Shown: piece by piece, positions 59,689-64,000 of the stretch
Layout: each line of letters opens with the position of its first letter
Numbering within the stretch: position 1 is the stretch's first letter
DNA from: Tardibacter chloracetimidivorans
GTDB taxonomy: Bacteria > Pseudomonadota > Alphaproteobacteria > Sphingomonadales > Sphingomonadaceae
Length of the DNA stretch: 64,000 nt
NCBI RefSeq assembly: GCF_001890385.1
Contig: NZ_CP018221.1
Span: 1,723,501 to 1,787,500, forward strand
Direction: 5' to 3'
Position numbers and translations under genes: made by a program
The notes under the pieces: generated by a model
What the model was told of the DNA's origin: nothing
Seen by the model: only the letters and a program-made list of their open reading frames with translations
The model's database searches: none

Positions 59689-61635
59689 ATGTCTCCGAAC
59701 GACGATCTGTTTACAAGCTTCTCCCGGACTTACGAATCCCGCCGGCAGGCGGAGATGCCGCTGGCCGATTATCTGAAGGGGTGTCGAAGCGACCCCATGA
59801 TGTACGCCAGCGCCCCTGAACGCCTGCTGGCGGCCATCGGCGAACCCACGATCATCGATACGGCGAAGGACCAGCGCCTGGGCCGCATCTTCATGAACCG
59901 GACGATCCGGTCCTACCCCAGCTTCGCCGAGTTCTACGGCATGGAAGAGACGATCGAGAGGATCGTCAGCTTCTTCCGCCACGCATCGCAGGGGCTGGAG
60001 GAGCGCAAGCAGATTCTCTACCTGCTCGGCCCCGTCGGCGGCGGCAAATCCTCGCTTGCCGAGCGGCTGAAGGCGCTGATGGAGGTGAACCCCATCTATG
60101 TGCTGAAGGCGGGCGACGAGGTCAGCCCCGTGTTCGAAAGCCCGCTCTCGCTGTTCGACCCCGAAGAGATGGGCGAACGGCTGGAGGACGATTATGGCAT
60201 CCCGCGCCGCCGCCTGAGCGGGTTGGTCAGCCCCTGGTGCCGAAAGCGGCTGGACGAGTTCGGCGGCGACATCTCGCGCTTTTCGGTGGTGCGGATGATG
60301 CCTTCGCGGCTGCGCCAGATCGCGGTGGCCAAGACGGAGCCGGGCGACGAGAACAATCAGGACATCTCCTCGCTGGTCGGCAAGGTCGACATTCGCAAGC
60401 TGGAGACGCTGTCGCAGAACGATCCCGACGCCTACAGCTATTCGGGCGGCCTCAACCGCGCCAACCAGGGGCTTCTCGAATTCGTCGAGATGTTCAAGGC
60501 GCCGATCAAGATGCTGCATCCGCTGCTGACTGCAACGCAGGAAGGCAATTATATCGGCACCGAAAACATCGGCGCCATTCCCTTCAGCGGCGTCATCATG
60601 GCCCATTCCAACGAGTCGGAATGGCAGAATTTCAAGAACAACAAGAACAACGAAGCCTTCATCGACCGCATCTACGTCATCAAGGTGCCCTATTGCCTTC
60701 GGGTGACCGAGGAGCGGCATATCTACGACAAGCTGGTGCGCGGGTCGGAGCTGGCGAAGGCGCCCTGCGCGCCCGGCACGCTGGACATGCTGGCCCGCTT
60801 CTCGGTGCTGTCGCGGCTGCGCGAGCATGAGAACTCCAACCTCTATTCCAAGATGCGCGTCTATGACGGCGAGAATCTGCGGGAGGTCGATCCCCGGGCC
60901 AAGAGCCTGCAGGAATACAAGGACGCGGCCGGAGTCGACGAGGGCATGGAGGGTGCGTCCACCCGCTTCGCCTTCAAGGCGCTGTCGGCCACTTTCAACC
61001 ACGACACCAGCGAAATCTCGGCCGATCCGGTGCATCTGATGTATGTGCTGGAGCGGATGATCCGACAGGAGCAGCTTCCGGCCGAGACCGAGACGCGGTA
61101 TCTGGAGTTCCTGAAGGCCGAGCTCGCGCCCCGCTATGCCGAGTTCATCGGCAACGAGATCCAGAAGGCCTATTTGGAATCCTACCACGATTATGGGCAG
61201 AATCTGTTCGACCGCTATGTCGCCTATGCCGACGCCTGGGTGGAAGACCTTGATTTCAAGGACCCGGACACCGGGCAGCTGCTGGACCGCGAGCTGATCA
61301 ACCAGGAACTGACCAAGATCGAAAAGCCCGCCGGGATCGCCAATCCCAAGGACTTCCGGAACGAGGTCGTGAAGTTCGCGTTACGGACAAGAGCCAGCAA
61401 TCACGGCAAGAACCCGTCGTGGACGTCCTACGAGAAAATCCGCGAAGTGATCGAGCGGCGGATGTTCAGCCAGGTGGAAGACCTGCTGCCCGTCATCAGC
61501 TTCGGTTCGAAGAAGGACAGCGAGACCGAGAAGAAGCACGATGAGTTCGTCGAGCGGATGATCGCGCGAGGCTATACCGAACGGCAGGTCAGGCGACTGG
61601 TCGAATGGTATATGCGCGTGAAGCAGGCAGGCTAA
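59689..61635 (+). CDS. prkA: PrkA/YeaG serine protein kinase
   Basis: 648 residues. N-terminal PrkA AAA domain with Walker A LGPVGGGKSSLAERL near 110 and the C-terminal PrkA domain from about 395. In E. coli YeaG is a stationary-phase and stress kinase; recent work in other bacteria also finds protease activity. The FAEFYGMEETIERIV segment and GLLEFVEMFKAPIKMLHPLLTATQEGNY are characteristic. First gene of the prkA-yeaH-spoVR operon. Confidence 0.95.
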   Translation: MSPNDDLFTSFSRTYESRRQAEMPLADYLKGCRSDPMMYASAPERLLAAIGEPTIIDTAKDQRLGRIFMNRTIRSYPSFAEFYGMEETIERIVSFFRHASQGLEERKQILYLLGPVGGGKSSLAERLKALMEVNPIYVLKAGDEVSPVFESPLSLFDPEEMGERLEDDYGIPRRRLSGLVSPWCRKRLDEFGGDISRFSVVRMMPSRLRQIAVAKTEPGDENNQDISSLVGKVDIRKLETLSQNDPDAYSYSGGLNRANQGLLEFVEMFKAPIKMLHPLLTATQEGNYIGTENIGAIPFSGVIMAHSNESEWQNFKNNKNNEAFIDRIYVIKVPYCLRVTEERHIYDKLVRGSELAKAPCAPGTLDMLARFSVLSRLREHENSNLYSKMRVYDGENLREVDPRAKSLQEYKDAAGVDEGMEGASTRFAFKALSATFNHDTSEISADPVHLMYVLERMIRQEQLPAETETRYLEFLKAELAPRYAEFIGNEIQKAYLESYHDYGQNLFDRYVAYADAWVEDLDFKDPDTGQLLDRELINQELTKIEKPAGIANPKDFRNEVVKFALRTRASNHGKNPSWTSYEKIREVIERRMFSQVEDLLPVISFGSKKDSETEKKHDEFVERMIARGYTERQVRRLVEWYMRVKQAG

Positions 61636-61655
61636 GGAGGCGTACCGGCCGTTCC

Positions 61656-62966
61656 ATGCACATCATCGACCGCCGCCTCAATCCTGGAGGCAAGAGCCTG
61701 GCCAATCGCCAGAGGTTCCTGCGCCGGGCCAAGGCACTGGTCCAGCGGGCGGTGCGCGAGAGCCTGAAGGACCGCAGCATCAAGGATCTGGACCAGCAGG
61801 GCGAGGTATCGATCGTCCAGGGCGGCATCCACGAGCCGAGGCTGCACCGGTCGCGCGAGGGCGGCGATCATGATTACGTCTTTCCCGGCAATCGCGAATA
61901 TGTGGAAGGCGACACCATTCCCCGGCCCAGGGGAGCCGCCGGCGGCGGGGGTTCAGAGGCGGGTACAGGCGAGGGCGAGGACGAGTTCCGCTTCGTCCTG
62001 ACCCGCGAGGAATATCTGGATATGTTCCTCGACGATCTGGAACTGCCCGACCTTGCCAAGCGGCAGATCACCAAGACCGAGAATGAGGGCGTCAGGCGGG
62101 CGGGCTACACCACCAGCGGGTCGCCCGCGTCGCTGTCGATCACCCGCACGATGCGCAATTCGCTCTCCCGCCGCATCGCGCTGAAGCGCCCTTCCAGCAG
62201 CGAACTGGAAGCGCTGGAGGCGGAGATCGCCCGGCAGGAAGAACTGGAGGACCGCGACGAAGCCGCGCTCGACGTGCTTCGCGCACAGCGGGACGCGATC
62301 CTCGCCCGCCAGCGGCGGATTTCCTACATCGACCCCATCGACCTGCGCTACCGCCGCTATGAGCCGACGCCGCGCATGGTGACGCAGGCGGTCATGTTCT
62401 GCCTGATGGACGTTTCCGGCTCCATGACCGAGCATATGAAGGACCTCGCCAAGCGGTTCTTCGCGTTGCTCCACCTCTTCCTGACGCGCAACTACCGCTA
62501 TGTGGACGTGGTCTTCATCCGCCACACCGACCGGGCTGAGGAGGTGGACGAGCAGACGTTCTTCTACAGCCGCGAGACCGGCGGGACTTTGGTGTCGAGC
62601 GCGCTGGACAAGATGCTGCAGGTGGTGGCCGAACGCTATCACCCGTCCGACTGGAACATCTATGTCGCCCAGGCGTCCGACGGCGACAACATGGCGAGCG
62701 ACAATCCACGCGCCACCAGCCTGATGCGTGACGGCATCCTGCCGATCTCGCAATATGTCGCCTATCTGGAGGTCGGGCGGGACGGCGATCCGATGGCGCT
62801 TGGCACGACGCCCCGGCAGACCGATCTGTGGCGCGCCTATGAAGGCGTCGCCGACGCCGACCGCCGCTTCGCCATGCGGCGCGTCCATCACCGGCGCGAG
62901 ATCTATCCGGTGTTCCGCGAGCTGTTCCGGAAGCGCGCCGCGCGCGAGACGGCGGGTCAGGCATGA
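61656..62966 (+). CDS. yeaH: DUF444 (YeaH/YhbH) family protein
   Basis: 436 residues from ATG 61656; AAGGAGG lies at 61634-61640, farther than usual. N-terminal MHIIDRRLNPGGKSLANRQRF is standard. A von Willebrand A-like domain with the metal motif MDVSGSMTEHMK near 250 occupies the C-terminal half. It works with PrkA in the stress response by an unknown mechanism. It overlaps spoVR by 4 bp (ATGA). Confidence 0.93.
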   Translation: MHIIDRRLNPGGKSLANRQRFLRRAKALVQRAVRESLKDRSIKDLDQQGEVSIVQGGIHEPRLHRSREGGDHDYVFPGNREYVEGDTIPRPRGAAGGGGSEAGTGEGEDEFRFVLTREEYLDMFLDDLELPDLAKRQITKTENEGVRRAGYTTSGSPASLSITRTMRNSLSRRIALKRPSSSELEALEAEIARQEELEDRDEAALDVLRAQRDAILARQRRISYIDPIDLRYRRYEPTPRMVTQAVMFCLMDVSGSMTEHMKDLAKRFFALLHLFLTRNYRYVDVVFIRHTDRAEEVDEQTFFYSRETGGTLVSSALDKMLQVVAERYHPSDWNIYVAQASDGDNMASDNPRATSLMRDGILPISQYVAYLEVGRDGDPMALGTTPRQTDLWRAYEGVADADRRFAMRRVHHRREIYPVFRELFRKRAARETAGQA

Positions 62967-64000
62967 GCGGAGCCGGCAAAGGCTTGCTGTTCGACGGCAG
63001 CGACTGGGATTTCGACCTCATCCGCCGGGTCCACGAGGCCGTGGCCGAAGTGGCCGAACGCACGCTGAAGCTGGACACCTACCCCAACCAGATCGAGGTG
63101 ATCACCGCCGAGCAGATGCTAGACGCCTATTCGTCCACGGGCATGCCGCTGTTCTACAAGCACTGGTCGTTCGGCAAGCAGTTCGTCCATCACGAGCTGC
63201 TCTACCGCAAGGGCATGCGCGGGCTGGCCTATGAGCTGGTGATCAATTCCGACCCCTGCATCAGCTATATCATGGAGGAAAACTCCGCCATGATGCAGAC
63301 GCTGGTGATCGCCCACGCCGCCTATGGGCATAACCACTTCTTCAAGAACAATTATCTGTTCAAGCAATGGACCGACGCCGACGGCATTCTGGATTATCTG
63401 GAATTCGCCAAGGGCTATATCATGAACTGCGAGGAGCGTTACGGCCATGACGCGGTCGAGCGGCTGCTCGACGGCGCGCATGCGCTGATGCACCAGGGCG
63501 TTCACCGCTATCCCCGCTCGCAAAGCCGCGACCTGAAGGAGGAGGCGCTGCGCGAGGCCGAACGCCATGCCTATCAGGAAAGCATCTTCAACGATCTGTG
63601 GCGCACCCTGCCGCGCGGCGAGCAGACCTCCGCCATCCCGGCCGCAGCGGCGGAACGGCAGGCGCTGCTCCATCTGCCGCAGGAGAATATCCTCTATTTC
63701 CTTGAAAAGACCGCGCCGCGCCTCGACGCCTGGCAGCGCGAGGTGCTGCGCATCACCCGCGTCATCGCCCAGTATTTCTACCCGCAGATGCAGACCAAGG
63801 TGATGAACGAGGGCGCGGCCACCTATGTCCATTACCGCATCGTCACGACGCTGCACGACGAGGGGCGGCTGAGCGACGGCGCATACATGGAGTTTTTGCA
63901 GACCCACACCAACGTGGTCTACCAGCCGATGTTCGACACGCCCGGCTATAACGGCATCAACCCCTATGCGCTGGGCTTCGGGATGATGACCGACATAGAG
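62963..64000 (+). CDS. SpoVR family protein (3' end outside window)
   Basis: The visible 346 residues begin MSGAGKGLLFDGSDWDFDLI and include the family core YPNQIEVITAEQMLDAYSSTGMP, YELVINSDPCISYIMEENSAMMQTLVIAHAAYGHNHFFKNN and MNEGAATYVHYRI. SpoVR/YcgB is a cytoplasmic protein of unknown biochemistry always linked to prkA and yeaH. The gene is cut by the window end. Confidence 0.95.
   Translation, partial: MSGAGKGLLFDGSDWDFDLIRRVHEAVAEVAERTLKLDTYPNQIEVITAEQMLDAYSSTGMPLFYKHWSFGKQFVHHELLYRKGMRGLAYELVINSDPCISYIMEENSAMMQTLVIAHAAYGHNHFFKNNYLFKQWTDADGILDYLEFAKGYIMNCEERYGHDAVERLLDGAHALMHQGVHRYPRSQSRDLKEEALREAERHAYQESIFNDLWRTLPRGEQTSAIPAAAAERQALLHLPQENILYFLEKTAPRLDAWQREVLRITRVIAQYFYPQMQTKVMNEGAATYVHYRIVTTLHDEGRLSDGAYMEFLQTHTNVVYQPMFDTPGYNGINPYALGFGMMTDIE

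Overview
The window is a GC-rich chromosome segment of an alphaproteobacterium, most likely a sphingomonad (order Sphingomonadales). This rests on the neighbourhood rnd-lptC-lptA-lptB-rpoN, the pairing of rph with rdgB and hemW, a sulfite reductase cluster carrying DUF2849 and DUF934, and overall protein style; no 16S or marker comparison was possible here. Almost all of it is densely packed housekeeping sequence in short, overlapping operons.

Region by region. 1-8.1 kb: C-terminal part of TamB, then rph-rdgB-hemW, a lipoprotein of the PBP-activator type, rsmI-yraN, gshB and a DedA membrane protein. 8.1-12.6 kb: fsa-DUF484-xerC on the minus strand, diverging from priA. 12.8-18.2 kb: envelope genes (sugar transferase, CNNM/CorC-like protein, OmpA-type lipoprotein, a double cold-shock protein, a DUF4870-type membrane protein, TerC). 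18.2-22.5 kb: rnd, the LPS export genes lptC, lptA and lptB, then rpoN. 22.6-24.2 kb: two small proteins, tRNA-Leu(TAA), ihfB and a cytochrome c. 24.3-28.2 kb: assimilatory sulfur reduction (cobA, DUF2849, cysI, DUF934, cysH). 28.3-33.2 kb: arginine succinyltransferase catabolism (astB, astD, astA) headed by an M20 hydrolase that may stand in for AstE. 33.2-40.9 kb: selO, an alpha/beta hydrolase, a nitronate-monooxygenase-like flavoprotein, a class I amidotransferase and a large divergent class A PBP.

40.96-57.76 kb is an integrated genomic island of about 16.8 kb. It sits at the 3' end of tRNA-Ser(CGA), with a tyrosine integrase beside the tRNA and an exact 20-bp direct repeat of the tRNA 3' end at the far side. 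Both ends also carry paired TTTGTAGC repeats at the same 12-bp spacing, which look like integrase arm sites. The cargo is a tightly coupled five-gene block, hsdM-hsdS-hsdR-YgjP-type metallopeptidase-TIGR04141/DUF6119 protein; a secreted Excalibur protein near a staphylococcal-nuclease-like protein; a serine recombinase with its own promoter and operator-like palindrome; iteron-like palindromes; an M15-like protein with a TATAAT promoter; a PH-domain membrane protein; and a small XRE regulator. This defence-type island is the most interesting part of the window.

57.8-64 kb returns to core genome: tRNA-Ser, a decayed IS1595-family element with 34-bp inverted repeats, hspQ, and the prkA-yeaH-spoVR stress operon, cut by the window end.
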